Source: Streptomyces tuirus
Lineage (GTDB): Bacteria > Actinomycetota > Actinomycetes > Streptomycetales > Streptomycetaceae
Length of the DNA stretch: 64,000 nucleotides
Assembly (NCBI RefSeq): GCF_014701095.1
Contig: NZ_AP023439.1
Span: 2,344,001 to 2,408,000, forward strand
Direction of reading: 5' to 3'
A program made the translations under genes and the position numbers. Below, in pieces: positions 42,939-54,012 of this stretch (the stretch's first letter is position 1; the number at the start of each line of letters is the position of its first letter). The notes beneath the pieces are model-generated. The model searched no databases, had not been told where the DNA came from, and saw nothing but the letters and a program-made list of their open reading frames with translations.

Positions 42939-43259
42939 TTACTTCGCAGCCGTGGGGATCTCAGTGACCTTGATCGCCGTGTACTGCTGGCGGTGGCCCT
43001 GGCGACGGCGGTAACCGGTCTTGTTCTTGTAGCGCAGAATGTCGATCTTCTGGCCCTTGTGGTGGTCCACGACCTCGGCCTGGACCTTGATGCCGGCCAG
43101 CACCCACGGGTCGCTGGTCACGGCGTCGCCGTCGACAACGAGCAGGGTCGAGAGCTCGACCGAGTCGCCAACCTTGGCAGTGGAAATCTTGTCAACCTCA
43201 ACGATGTCGCCGACAGCAACCTTGTGCTGGCGACCACCGCTGCGCACGATGGCGTACAC
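42939..43259 (-). CDS. rplU: 50S ribosomal protein L21
   Basis: 106 residues from GTG 43259 ([19 protein letters not shown]), with the L21 signature [17 protein letters not shown] near the C-terminus. An 11-codon in-frame extension upstream lacks family similarity. First gene of rplU-rpmA-obgE; its transcript has a leader of about 130 bases. Confidence 0.97.
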   Translation of the reverse strand: MYAIVRSGGRQHKVAVGDIVEVDKISTAKVGDSVELSTLLVVDGDAVTSDPWVLAGIKVQAEVVDHHKGQKIDILRYKNKTGYRRRQGHRQQYTAIKVTEIPTAAK

Positions 43260-43400
43260 GCGGAACTCACTCTCTCGCTCGGGAAACGGCACCCCCGCAG
43301 GCCAGCCGCCCGACTCAGCGAGCAGCCTCTCCTGGCGCCCGGCGCCCGGAGGATGAGGTTTACGGGGATGTAGGCGGGTCAGTCGACACGCCGACGGTCA

Positions 43401-43430
43401 AGGTTACGGGGCCGCGACCGAAGGGGTCAA
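43401..43430 (-). promoter_or_regulatory. rplU-rpmA-obgE promoter
   Basis: On the minus strand TTGACC (43425-43430) and TAACCT (43401-43406) are 18 bases apart, a very close match to the housekeeping sigma consensus. It lies about 140 bases before the rplU start. Confidence 0.75.
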
Positions 43431-43448
43431 ACCGAGCCGGGCCCGCCA

Positions 43449-43479
43449 CCTGTGCGACCGGTCACCTCGATCGCACAGG
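43449..43479 (-). terminator. Hairpin after rne
   Basis: CCTGTGCGA (43449-43457) pairs with TCGCACAGG (43471-43479), between the rne stop and the rplU promoter. It has no T-tract. Confidence 0.5.
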
Positions 43480-43490
43480 CGCAGTGGATC

Positions 43491-46400
43491 TCAGCCCTCG
43501 TCGGTGGAGGCCGAGACGGAGGACCCGGACGAGGCCGACTGCTCCGCCGCCACGGTCTTCTTCGACGCGGTCTTCTTGGCGGCCGTCTTGGTGGTCTTCG
43601 CCGCCTTCTTGGCCGTCGTCTTCTTGGCGGCGGTCTTCTTCGCCGCCGTCTTCTTGGTGGTGGCGGCCTTCTTCGCCGTGGCCTTCTTGGCCGTCTTGCG
43701 GGCCGTCTTCTTGGCGGGCGCCGGCTCAGCGGCGGCCTCCTCGGTGACGGCACCGTCCGACGCGGGCACCTGCGCGGCCTCCGCGGACGCCTCCGGAGCC
43801 CTCTCGGACGCGGACTCCTCCGGAGCCTCCTCGGACGCGGCCGACGGGACGACCACGACGGCCGTCTCCTCGGACGCCGTGGACACCGTGGGCTTGCGCA
43901 CGGCGCGGCGGCGCGGACGGGCCGGGGCGGCGCTCTCCGCGGGCGCCTCGGCGACCGGCTCGGCGACCGGCTCGGCGGCCTCGGCCTGCTCCGCCGGCTC
44001 GGCGGGCGCGGTCTCGGCGACCGTCACCACGGTCGCCTCGGCCCCCGCCGGGGAACCGGCCGGAGCGGACACCTTGCGGGTGGCCCGGCGCCGGGTGCGG
44101 CCCTTGGGCGCGGCCTCCTCGACCGGAGCCGACTGCGCGGCCTGCGCGGCCTCGACCACCGGGTCCTCCACGGCCACGGGCTCGGCCTGCGCCTCGGCGG
44201 CCGGCTCCGGCTGCACCGGACGGGCGACCTCCTGCTCGGCGGTCACGTCCTGAGCCGTCGGCGCCTCGGCCTCGGCCTGCTCGGCCCGGCCCCTGCCGCG
44301 CCGGGCCTTGTCCCGGCCCTGCTCGGCGACCTCACCGCGCGGAGCGCCCGCCGGAGCCGACGCCCGCCGGCTCGCCCGGCGACGCGACCGCCCGCGGCCG
44401 GCCGCTGCCTCCGCCTCGGCGGCGCTGCTGTACAGCTCCTCGTCGGGCTCGAAGGACGGCGCGGGCAGCGCGAGGGGCTCGGCGGCCTCGGCCACGACCT
44501 CGGCCTCGGTCTCGGCCTCCTGCTCGGCGGTCTCGACGGCCGCCTCGTGCACATGCGGCAGCTCGGCGGCGCCGGCCCGCGCGCGCTTCTTGCGCTTGCC
44601 GCCGCCCCCGAGGGCCGTCGGCTGCTCCATGTGCACGATGACACCGCGTCCGTTGCAGTGGACGCAGGTCTCGGAGAAGGACTCCAGCAGCCCCTGCCCG
44701 ACCCGCTTGCGGGTCATCTGCACGAGCCCCAGCGAGGTCACTTCCGCGACCTGGTGCTTCGTACGGTCCCGGCCCAGGCACTCCAGCAGGCGCCGCAGCA
44801 CCAGGTCCCGGTTGGACTCCAGCACCATGTCGATGAAGTCGATGACGATGATGCCGCCGAGGTCGCGCAGCCGCAGCTGGCGGACGATCTCCTCGGCCGC
44901 CTCCAGGTTGTTCCTGGTGACGGTCTCCTCGAGGTTGCCGCCCTGGCCGGTGAACTTGCCGGTGTTGACGTCGACGACGACCATCGCCTCGGTCCGGTCG
45001 ATCACCAGCGAACCGCCGCTGGGCAGCCACACCTTGCGGTCGAGGGCCTTGGCGAGCTGCTCGTCGATCCGGTACGTGGCGAAGACGTCGACCTCGGAGG
45101 TCCACTTCTGCAGCCGCTCGGCGAGGTCCGGCGCGACGTGCGAGACGTACCCGTGGATGGTCGACCAGGCCTCGTCGCCGCTGACGACGACCTTGGAGAA
45201 GTCCTCGTTGAAGATGTCGCGCACGACCCGGACGGTCATGTCCGGCTCTCCGTACAGCAGCGTCGGAGCGTTGCCGCTCTTGGCCTTCTTCTGGATGTCC
45301 TCCCACTGCTGCTGCAGCCGCTCGACATCCCTGCGCAGCTCGTCCTCGCTCGCGCCCTCGGCGGCGGTGCGCACGATGACGCCCGCGTCCTCGGGGACGA
45401 TCTTCTTGAGGATGGTCTTCAGCCGGGCCCGCTCGGTGTCGGGCAGCTTGCGGCTGATGCCGGTCATGGAGCCCTCGGGCACGTACACGAGGTAGCGGCC
45501 CGGGAGGGAGACCTGGCTGGTCAGACGGGCGCCCTTGTGACCGATCGGGTCCTTCGTCACCTGGACGAGCACGGACTGGCCGGACTTCAGGGCGGACTCG
45601 ATACGGCGCGGCCCGTGGGCCATGCCGAGCGCCTCGAAGTTGACCTCACCGGCGTACAGGACGGCGTTGCGGCCCTTGCCGATGTCGATGAAGGCGGCCT
45701 CCATCGACGGCAGCACGTTCTGCACCTTGCCGAGGTAGACGTTGCCGACGTACGAGGTCGCCTGCTCCTTGTTGACGTAGTGCTCGACGAGCACGTCGTC
45801 CTCGAGGACGCCGATCTGCGTGCGGTCGCCGTGCTGGCGGACGACCATGACACGCTCGACGGCCTCGCGGCGGGCCAGGAACTCGGCCTCGGTGATGATC
45901 GGCACGCGCCTGCGGCCCTGCTCGCGGCCTTCGCGACGGCGCTGCTTCTTGGCCTCCAGACGGGTCGAGCCCTTGATGGACTGCACCTCGTCGGACGGCT
46001 CGGCCTTGGGGCGGGGCTCGCGGACCTTGACGACCGTGCGCTCGGGGTCGTCGTCGGAGGACTCGGACTCGGTGCCGGAGTCACCGGCACGACGACGGCG
46101 GCGACGGCGCCGGCGGCTGCTGCTGGAGCCGCCCCCGCCGGACTCGTCGCGGTCGGTGGCGTCGTCGGAGTCCTCGTCGTCCTCGTCGGCGGAGTCCTCG
46201 GTGTCCTGCCCGTCGGCGGTCTGCTCGGACTCGGCGTCCGAGGCGTCGCCGCCCTCGCCGTCGGAGTCGGCGGACTCGCCACGCCGGCGGCGGCGACCGC
46301 CCCGGCGACGGCGGCGGCGCGAGCCGCTGCCCTCGGACTCGTCCTGGTCGTCGCCGTCGGCCTGGTCCTCGGCGGACTCGTCGGCCTCCTCCGCCTCGTC

Positions 46401-47705
46401 GGCGGACGTGTCGGCGGCGGCGGTCTCGGGGGCCTGGGTCTCGGGCTCGTCACCGGCGCCCCGGCGACGGCGCCGACGGCGCGAGCCGCCGGTCTGCTCC
46501 TCGCGCTGGGCCTCGGCCGGCGCGGACTCCTCGGCCTCCTGCGGCTCGACTGCCCCGGCAGCCTCGGCGGCGGCCGCGGCAGCGGCCCGCTCCGGGGTCT
46601 GGAACTGGGGCTCGGTGAAGACGGGCGCCTGGAACAACGCGACGGCGGGCCGCCTCGGACGCGACGCCGGCTCGCTCTCGCTCTCGGCCGCATCCCCGGT
46701 CGCCCGGGCGGCGGCCTTCGAGGCCCTCGCGCCCTTGGCGGGCTGGGCGGGCTCGGCGAAGCCACTGGCGGCCCGGCGCACCACGCGGCGACGGCGCCGC
46801 GGTCCGGCCTCTTCGGCCGTCTCGGCGGTTTCGTCGGCCGCGGTCTCGGCGGGGACGTCGGCGGCGCGGTCGGGCTCGGCGGCAGCGGTCTCGGAGGCGG
46901 TCGCCTCGGACGCGCGGGCGGGCTCGGCGGCGGGGTTCTCGGTCACAGGTGCCTTCGCCTCCTCGGCGTTGCCTTCCACCGCGTCCGCGGCGGAAGGCGC
47001 CCCGGCGGGCGCGGACGCCCGCCGCGAGGCACGCCGGCGAGTCCGACGCGGAGCAGCCTCTTCAGCGGCCTCGGCACCTTCGGCGGCGCCGTCGGCCACG
47101 GTCTCGGCCGCCTCCGCCGGAGCGGCGGCAGTCTCGGCCGTCTCCGCCGGAGCGGTGACGGTCTCGGCGGTCTCCGCCGGTGCGGTGACGGGCGAGGTCA
47201 CGGTGCGGGTGGCGCGACGCCGGGTGCGCTTGGGAGCGGCGTCCTCGCTCCCCTCGGCGGACGCGGCGGGAGTGACGGCCTCGGCCGGCTCAGCTGCGGG
47301 GGTGACGGCCTCGGCCGCCTCGGAGACGGGGGCGGTCGCCGTGACCACGGTCTCGGCGGCCTCGGCCGCCTCCGGAGCGCCGGCAGGCGCGGAGGCACGG
47401 CGCACGGCGCGACGCCGCTTGGGCGGGGCGGGCGCGGCAGCCTCATCGCTCACGACGGGCTCGGCAGCCTTGTCGGCCTCGGCAGTGGCTTCCTGGACCT
47501 CGTCGGTCTCCACGACATCGGCCGCGAGATCCTCGGCCTCGGCGGCCGGTATGGCCGGCGCGACGGTCTCCACCGGCGCGTCGGAGGTGGCACCGGTGGG
47601 CGGTCCCGCCGGGCGGGACGCGGCACGCCGCCGCCGACGGGGCGGCAGGGTGTCGCTTGGAGTGTTCTGTTCGGAACCCTCTGTGGGTTCGGTCGGTTCG
47701 AGCAT
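43491..47705 (-). CDS. rne: RNase E/G-family ribonuclease with long disordered arms
   Basis: Single-strand endoribonuclease of RNA processing and decay. 1404 residues. The catalytic core spans roughly 590-1030: an S1 domain (TSYVGNVYLGKVQNVLPSME), the metal aspartates in VVVDVNTGKFTG and IIVIDFIDM, and the CVHCNGRG zinc-link cysteines. The first 590 residues are Ala/Glu-rich with many short RRRRR blocks, and the last 370 are similar. The final 70 residues are a histone-H1-like run of TAKKA/AAKKT units. Its leader is 260 bases long. This protein is the hub of an RNA degradosome in related species. Confidence 0.95.
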   Translation of the reverse strand: MLEPTEPTEGSEQNTPSDTLPPRRRRRAASRPAGPPTGATSDAPVETVAPAIPAAEAEDLAADVVETDEVQEATAEADKAAEPVVSDEAAAPAPPKRRRAVRRASAPAGAPEAAEAAETVVTATAPVSEAAEAVTPAAEPAEAVTPAASAEGSEDAAPKRTRRRATRTVTSPVTAPAETAETVTAPAETAETAAAPAEAAETVADGAAEGAEAAEEAAPRRTRRRASRRASAPAGAPSAADAVEGNAEEAKAPVTENPAAEPARASEATASETAAAEPDRAADVPAETAADETAETAEEAGPRRRRRVVRRAASGFAEPAQPAKGARASKAAARATGDAAESESEPASRPRRPAVALFQAPVFTEPQFQTPERAAAAAAAEAAGAVEPQEAEESAPAEAQREEQTGGSRRRRRRRGAGDEPETQAPETAAADTSADEAEEADESAEDQADGDDQDESEGSGSRRRRRRGGRRRRRGESADSDGEGGDASDAESEQTADGQDTEDSADEDDEDSDDATDRDESGGGGSSSSRRRRRRRRRAGDSGTESESSDDDPERTVVKVREPRPKAEPSDEVQSIKGSTRLEAKKQRRREGREQGRRRVPIITEAEFLARREAVERVMVVRQHGDRTQIGVLEDDVLVEHYVNKEQATSYVGNVYLGKVQNVLPSMEAAFIDIGKGRNAVLYAGEVNFEALGMAHGPRRIESALKSGQSVLVQVTKDPIGHKGARLTSQVSLPGRYLVYVPEGSMTGISRKLPDTERARLKTILKKIVPEDAGVIVRTAAEGASEDELRRDVERLQQQWEDIQKKAKSGNAPTLLYGEPDMTVRVVRDIFNEDFSKVVVSGDEAWSTIHGYVSHVAPDLAERLQKWTSEVDVFATYRIDEQLAKALDRKVWLPSGGSLVIDRTEAMVVVDVNTGKFTGQGGNLEETVTRNNLEAAEEIVRQLRLRDLGGIIVIDFIDMVLESNRDLVLRRLLECLGRDRTKHQVAEVTSLGLVQMTRKRVGQGLLESFSETCVHCNGRGVIVHMEQPTALGGGGKRKKRARAGAAELPHVHEAAVETAEQEAETEAEVVAEAAEPLALPAPSFEPDEELYSSAAEAEAAAGRGRSRRRASRRASAPAGAPRGEVAEQGRDKARRGRGRAEQAEAEAPTAQDVTAEQEVARPVQPEPAAEAQAEPVAVEDPVVEAAQAAQSAPVEEAAPKGRTRRRATRKVSAPAGSPAGAEATVVTVAETAPAEPAEQAEAAEPVAEPVAEAPAESAAPARPRRRAVRKPTVSTASEETAVVVVPSAASEEAPEESASERAPEASAEAAQVPASDGAVTEEAAAEPAPAKKTARKTAKKATAKKAATTKKTAAKKTAAKKTTAKKAAKTTKTAAKKTASKKTVAAEQSASSGSSVSASTDEG

Positions 47706-47965
47706 GCGGGCTTATCTCCCGTCAGGCTCCCGGGCGCCGCGCCTGGTCCGGCGATGCCGGTGACGTCCGCGGCGCGCGCTGTGCGCGTTCGCCGCCGTCC
47801 GGGGCGCGGGCGCCGCACGGGAGCTCTCTGTGTCCTGTCTCGCCGGTTCCGTACGCCGAATGCGCACGGCCTGGCGAAAGTCTTCTGGTCGGTGCGCTGC
47901 CCGACCCAGGTGGCTCCCGAGTCCGAGGGCGGCGCTACGACGTCCGTCCCTACGCGGGACCTTCC

Positions 47966-48748
47966 TTACGCCGACGCCGTCGCGGCGGCAGTCGGTTCGG
48001 CCGTTGAGTGGGCCTCGACTGCCTCGCGGTCGGGCGCGAGCGGGTCGGTCACCGTGCCGGTCTCTTCATCGAACAGCCCCTGCGCCAGCCTGGTCACCGC
48101 AGCGGGGACCGGCGGCGCCAGGTCGGCCACGGCGCGGAGACCGGACAGGACGTCGTCGGGTCGTACGGCAGGCGTCACGTGCCGAACAACCAGCCGCAGT
48201 ATCGCACAGGGCTGGTCGGTCGGCCTATCAGCCTGCGAACTGTGCGTTTCCTCCGGACCGCGGACCTCCAGGCTCGCGACCGCGGAACGGGCGTCGAACG
48301 TACGGACGCCGTTCTTGGCGAGGCGCTGGACCTCGACGGTCTCGGCCGCGTTGAAGGCGTCCGCCGCCCGGCGGGCCTCCTCGACCGGCACTCCGTCCAG
48401 CCGCAGCTCCCAGACGGAGGCCGTCAGCCGGTCGGCGAGTCCCGAGGTGCGGGCCTCGACCGCCTCGGTGATGTCGAGCCCGGTGGGCAGCGACTCGTCG
48501 AGGAGGGCCCTGAGCTGCTCCGGGTCGCGCGGTGCGGTGAGCGCGATCTCCAGGTACTCCGCCTCACTGCCCGTGCCGGTGGGTGCGGCATTGGCGTACG
48601 ACACCTTCGGGTGCGGTGTGAAGCCTGCCGAGTAGGCCATCGGCACCTCGGCACGGCGCAACGCACGCTCGAAGGCGCGCTGGAAGTCACGGTGGCTGGT
48701 GAACCGGAGGCGGCCGCGCTTGGTGTAGCGCAGTCGGATGCGCTGCAC
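47966..48748 (-). CDS. DUF2344 (TIGR03936) radical-SAM-associated protein
   Basis: About 260 residues with the family signature RIRLRYTKRGRLRFTSHRDF at the start, then the GFTPHPKVSYANA motif. The family is found beside, or fused to, the TIGR03960 radical SAM protein, here at 51961. GTG 48748 has no ribosome site; a CTG at 48790 (LGKRQPEG) has GAAGGA 10 bases before it and may be the real start. The RNA-related role is not established. Confidence 0.88.
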   Translation of the reverse strand: MQRIRLRYTKRGRLRFTSHRDFQRAFERALRRAEVPMAYSAGFTPHPKVSYANAAPTGTGSEAEYLEIALTAPRDPEQLRALLDESLPTGLDITEAVEARTSGLADRLTASVWELRLDGVPVEEARRAADAFNAAETVEVQRLAKNGVRTFDARSAVASLEVRGPEETHSSQADRPTDQPCAILRLVVRHVTPAVRPDDVLSGLRAVADLAPPVPAAVTRLAQGLFDEETGTVTDPLAPDREAVEAHSTAEPTAAATASA

Positions 48749-48796
48749 CGCGGGTGCGGGCGGCGGGCCTTCGGGCTGTCGCTTGCCCAGTGTCGT

Positions 48797-50002
48797 TCAG
48801 TCCTTCGTGAGAGCGGTCGTACTGCTACCAAGAGTACGTGCCTCGGGCCCCGATGGTTCCCTCCGGCCGACCGGCTGTGGCTGCCGCGGCTCGCCGAAGA
48901 GCATCCTCCGGAAGTCGGCGCGGGCCTGACGTACGGACTCCCGGGCGGCGGCGAGCGCCTGCCGGGTGGCCCGTCCCACGCTGCGGGCGGCCTCGGCGGC
49001 GGGCCGCAGGAGGGTGTCCCGCACGACGTGCCCGACGGGTGTCAGCACGCTGCGGTACACCCACCGCACCGGTTCGACGAAGGTCCACCGCAGGAGGGTG
49101 CCGAGGAAGCGCCCGACGGCGAGCGAGATGTGCCCGGCGATGCGCCAGGCGTGGCCCAGCGCGTCCCACACCTCCCGGCCGATGACGGCGAGGACGCGTC
49201 CGGCCGGCGTGAGGATCCAGCGCCAGAGGGCGAGCGCGGGCAGGACGAGAAGGATGCGGGCGATCCAGTAGAGGACCATGCCGATGCCGGTGACGATCAT
49301 GCGCACCAGCCACACGAGCCCCTTGCCGCACCAGCCGACGGCGCGGCCGACGGGCGCGAGGACCCAGGTGTACAGCCAGACAGCCGGTACGACGACCATG
49401 TACCGGGCAAGCCAGGCGACAACCGTCCAGACCCCGAAGCCGAGCGCGGCGAGCCCGGCGCCGAGCCCCTTCAGGACCCAGGCCACCGCGTGCCCGACAG
49501 GCGTGAGCAGCCGGGCGTACACCCAGCCGAGCGCGGCTCCGACGCCCCTCGCGAGCCAGGCCGCGGCCGCCCCGACGCCCCGGCCGGCCCAGGCGAGCGC
49601 GTGCCCCACCGGGGTCAGGACGCAGCGGTACAGCCAGACCAGGGGCACCACGAGAAGGACGTTCCCGAGCCATCCGAGGGCCTTGGCCACCGGGACGACG
49701 ACGTACCGCCACAGCCCCACGAACGGCCAGACGAACACCGCCCGTCCGAGCCACAGCAGCGCCCGGCCGAGTGGCCGCAGCAGGGCGTCGTTCAGGAACC
49801 GGCCGGTGACGACGAGGGCGTCCCACAGCATCCGCACGGGCACGACGAGGACGAGCACGATGATCCGCACGGGAATCCGGATCGCGACGGCGAGACAGCC
49901 CTCGACCGCCTCCGGCTCGCGCCGGACCTGCGGCTCGGCCGGCCGTTCGCGCGGATCGACCCGCGCCTCAAAGCCCTCGCGGGGATGCTTCTCCAGATCC
50001 AT
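48797..50002 (-). CDS. Trp-rich repetitive membrane-associated protein
   Basis: 401 residues from ATG 50002. Charged N-terminal 50 residues are followed by about seven imperfect modules, many reading LTPVGHAxAW or LAPVGRAVGW with a WLARY/WLYR joint every 35-45 residues. Each module can form an amphipathic membrane helix. The C-terminal 70 residues are basic (RSVGRATRQALAAARES) and soluble. Not a family I recognise. It lies in frame with, and 7 bases before the possible CTG of, the DUF2344 gene. Confidence 0.75.
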   Translation of the reverse strand: MDLEKHPREGFEARVDPRERPAEPQVRREPEAVEGCLAVAIRIPVRIIVLVLVVPVRMLWDALVVTGRFLNDALLRPLGRALLWLGRAVFVWPFVGLWRYVVVPVAKALGWLGNVLLVVPLVWLYRCVLTPVGHALAWAGRGVGAAAAWLARGVGAALGWVYARLLTPVGHAVAWVLKGLGAGLAALGFGVWTVVAWLARYMVVVPAVWLYTWVLAPVGRAVGWCGKGLVWLVRMIVTGIGMVLYWIARILLVLPALALWRWILTPAGRVLAVIGREVWDALGHAWRIAGHISLAVGRFLGTLLRWTFVEPVRWVYRSVLTPVGHVVRDTLLRPAAEAARSVGRATRQALAAARESVRQARADFRRMLFGEPRQPQPVGRREPSGPEARTLGSSTTALTKD

Positions 50003-50169
50003 ACCGTCGTAGACGCCCTCAGGGGCCCGTCCGGATCCAGCCCCGCACAACCCCGCCCCGGTCTCCCGCGATTCCTCCACTCGGCCGCAAGATCATACGG
50101 CTCACGCGCGAGTGATCCGCGCCCGCAGCAGCCGGGGTGACTCCTCGAAACGGATACCGGGGGTCTCCC

Positions 50170-50400
50170 TCAGAGCATGGTGGGGTCCGCCGCCCCGTCC
50201 GTCTCCCAACGCAGGAGATCCCCCGGCTGGCACTCCAGCACCTCGCACAGCGCGGCGAGAGTGGAGAAGCGGACCGCCTTGGCGCGGCCGTTCTTGAGGA
50301 CGGCCAGGTTGGCGGGGGTGATGCCGACGCGTTCCGCCAGTTCGCCCACGGACATCTTGCGTTTGGCCAGCATCACGTCGATGTCGACGGCGATCGGCAT
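50170..50400 (-). CDS. Xre-type helix-turn-helix regulator
   Basis: 76 residues: one HTH domain (MSVGELAERVGITPANLAVL with recognition helix near NGRAKAV) and a short tail. It resembles the small HTH partners found with DUF2975 membrane proteins. ATG shares one base (TGATG) with the DUF2975 stop, so translation is coupled. A 21-bp inverted repeat upstream of the pair is a candidate operator. Confidence 0.9.
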   Translation of the reverse strand: MPIAVDIDVMLAKRKMSVGELAERVGITPANLAVLKNGRAKAVRFSTLAALCEVLECQPGDLLRWETDGAADPTML

Positions 50401-50897
50401 CAGATGACCTCTTCCAGCTCGGCCTGCATGCGGGCCGCCTCGATGTCGCGCGCGACGGCCTGCGCGAGCAGCATCCGCAGCACCAGCACGACCAGCGCGA
50501 CGCCCAGCACGGCCATCACGACCCCGCACAGCAGAAGGACCACCCCGGGAGCGACGGCCTCGCCCGGCGCGAGCACGACCGCGAGCGCGAAGACCAGCAG
50601 GGCGGCCGCCACGAACGCGCCGATCACGATGTGCACGTAGCGGAAGGCGGCGCTGGAGAACACCGTCCCGCGACGCACCATCGTCACCAGCCGCCACACA
50701 CAGACCACGACGACCTGGGCCGTCACGATACCCAGGACCGTGATCACAAGGATCGGGGTGCGCAGATACGCGTACTCGGGCCTGAGCCCGTTCATGTCGA
50801 CGGCCAGCAGCGGCACCATCACCGCCTGCACGAACAGCGACCCCGCGAGCAACACCACGAGCACCCCGCGCAACGCCCCCACGGCCAGCTTCCCCAT
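50400..50897 (-). CDS. DUF2975 membrane protein
   Basis: 165 residues with four membrane helices (LRGVLVVLLAGSLFVQAVMV; TPILVITVLGIVTAQVVVV; HIVIGAFVAAALLVFALAVV; VVLLLCGVVMAVLGVALVVL). These occur with an Xre regulator in many actinobacteria and Firmicutes, and the pair is thought to sense the envelope. ATG 50897 has GGAG upstream. Confidence 0.88.
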   Translation of the reverse strand: MGKLAVGALRGVLVVLLAGSLFVQAVMVPLLAVDMNGLRPEYAYLRTPILVITVLGIVTAQVVVVCVWRLVTMVRRGTVFSSAAFRYVHIVIGAFVAAALLVFALAVVLAPGEAVAPGVVLLLCGVVMAVLGVALVVLVLRMLLAQAVARDIEAARMQAELEEVI

Positions 50898-50927
50898 CAC
50901 CGCTCCCTCGATCGAGCCACGATGGAA

Positions 50928-50948
50928 ATCTATCGAAACTCGATAGAT
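50928..50948. promoter_or_regulatory. 21-bp inverted repeat upstream of the DUF2975-HTH pair
   Basis: ATCTATCGA (50928-50936) and its complement TCGATAGAT (50940-50948) flank AAC. It lies 31 bases upstream of ATG 50897, in the right place for autoregulation by the HTH protein. Confidence 0.6.
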
Positions 50949-51082
50949 GCCGCAAGGAGTCAGCCCACTCCTGCCCCGCCTTCCACGCCCCGAACACGGT
51001 GAGCAGCTGCCCACAGGCGCGCGACACGTGACACCGTGGCAGGAGACATGCATGCCCGGCACTCGGACCGAGGAGGACGGGA

Positions 51083-51772
51083 ATGGACTGGCGCGTGTTC
51101 GCACGGGAGATGGCCTCCATGGCGCGCGACCTGCTGGCCCAGGACTCCGTAGGCTCCACGCTCGAGCACATCACCGGAGCGGCCACGCAGCACGTGGCGG
51201 GGTGCGACGCGGCCGGCATCCTGCTCCTGCACGGCAAGCGCGTGGAGACGCTCGCCCCCACTCACGACCTGGTCGTCGAGAGCGACCAGCTCCAGGAGCA
51301 CCTCGCGGAGGGCCCCTGCTTCGACGCGGCCCGCCCCAGCATCGGGGAACGCGTGTTCCGCATCGCCGACTTCACCGCCGAGCAGCCACGCTGGCCCTCC
51401 TACGCCGTGCAGGCCCGCAAGCTGGGCGTGGGCAGCATGATGGGCTTCCTGCTCTACACCGACGACGAAGATCTCGGCGCGCTCAACCTCTACTCGCACA
51501 GCTCGGGGTCCTTCACGGACGACAGCGAGACCGCCGGCTGGCTGCTGGCCTCGCACGCGGCCGTGGCCTTCTCCAGCGCCCGCAGCCACGCCCAGATGGA
51601 ACAGGCCATGTCCACACGCCACGTCATCGGAGAGGCCATGGGCATCCTCATGGGCAGCCACCACCTCACCGAGCAGCAGGCCTTCGACGTGCTGCGCCGC
51701 TACTCGCAGGAGAAGAACATCAAACTCCGCGAGGTCGCCAGGCGGGTCTGCAAGGAGGGCCGCCTGACGTGA
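51083..51772 (+). CDS. GAF-ANTAR RNA-binding antiterminator-type regulator
   Basis: 229 residues: an N-terminal GAF sensor (LEHITGAATQHVAGCDAAGI to about 160) and a C-terminal ANTAR domain (TRHVIGEAMGILMGSHHLTE and ending LREVARRVC). ANTAR proteins bind paired hairpins in leader RNAs to prevent termination. GAGGAGGACGG precedes the ATG. Convergent to the radical-SAM gene, with a shared terminator. Its RNA target is unknown; no dual-hairpin motif was recognised nearby. Confidence 0.93.
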   Translation: MDWRVFAREMASMARDLLAQDSVGSTLEHITGAATQHVAGCDAAGILLLHGKRVETLAPTHDLVVESDQLQEHLAEGPCFDAARPSIGERVFRIADFTAEQPRWPSYAVQARKLGVGSMMGFLLYTDDEDLGALNLYSHSSGSFTDDSETAGWLLASHAAVAFSSARSHAQMEQAMSTRHVIGEAMGILMGSHHLTEQQAFDVLRRYSQEKNIKLREVARRVCKEGRLT

Positions 51773-51887
51773 CGGCTCCCCCAGCACACATTCTGAACTG
51801 GGGGAACCTGACCGAGCCGGCCCCCCAGGGGAGCGCCACCAACCCGGCGTGCTGAGCGGGTCCCCCGGAGAGGGCACCTCTCACCTA

Positions 51888-51908
51888 CCCCCTCCGGGTA
51901 GGAGGGGG
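51888..51908. terminator. Shared hairpin between ANTAR and radical SAM genes
   Basis: CCCCCTCC (51888-51895) pairs with GGAGGGGG (51901-51908) around GGGTA, in the middle of the convergent gene ends. It is very GC-rich and lacks a T-tract, as Streptomyces terminators often do. Confidence 0.6.
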
Positions 51909-51960
51909 GCAGTGGCCGCCGGAATGCCTCGGTCAGACGACGACGAGCGCGTCACACACC

Positions 51961-53925
<1,965 letters not shown>

Positions 53926-54012
53926 GTCGCGCACCTTCGTGAGCTGGACTGAACTGACAGGGGTGACCATCCAGACTAACGCGGTCGCGGGGTACCTCCG
54001 TACGCCGGAAGA

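Noticed and set aside
43452..48635. A 1727-codon plus-strand open frame opposite rne
   Set aside because: It is the antisense shadow of RNase E and neighbours. High-GC sequence lacks stops in several frames, and its translation is low-complexity with no domain.
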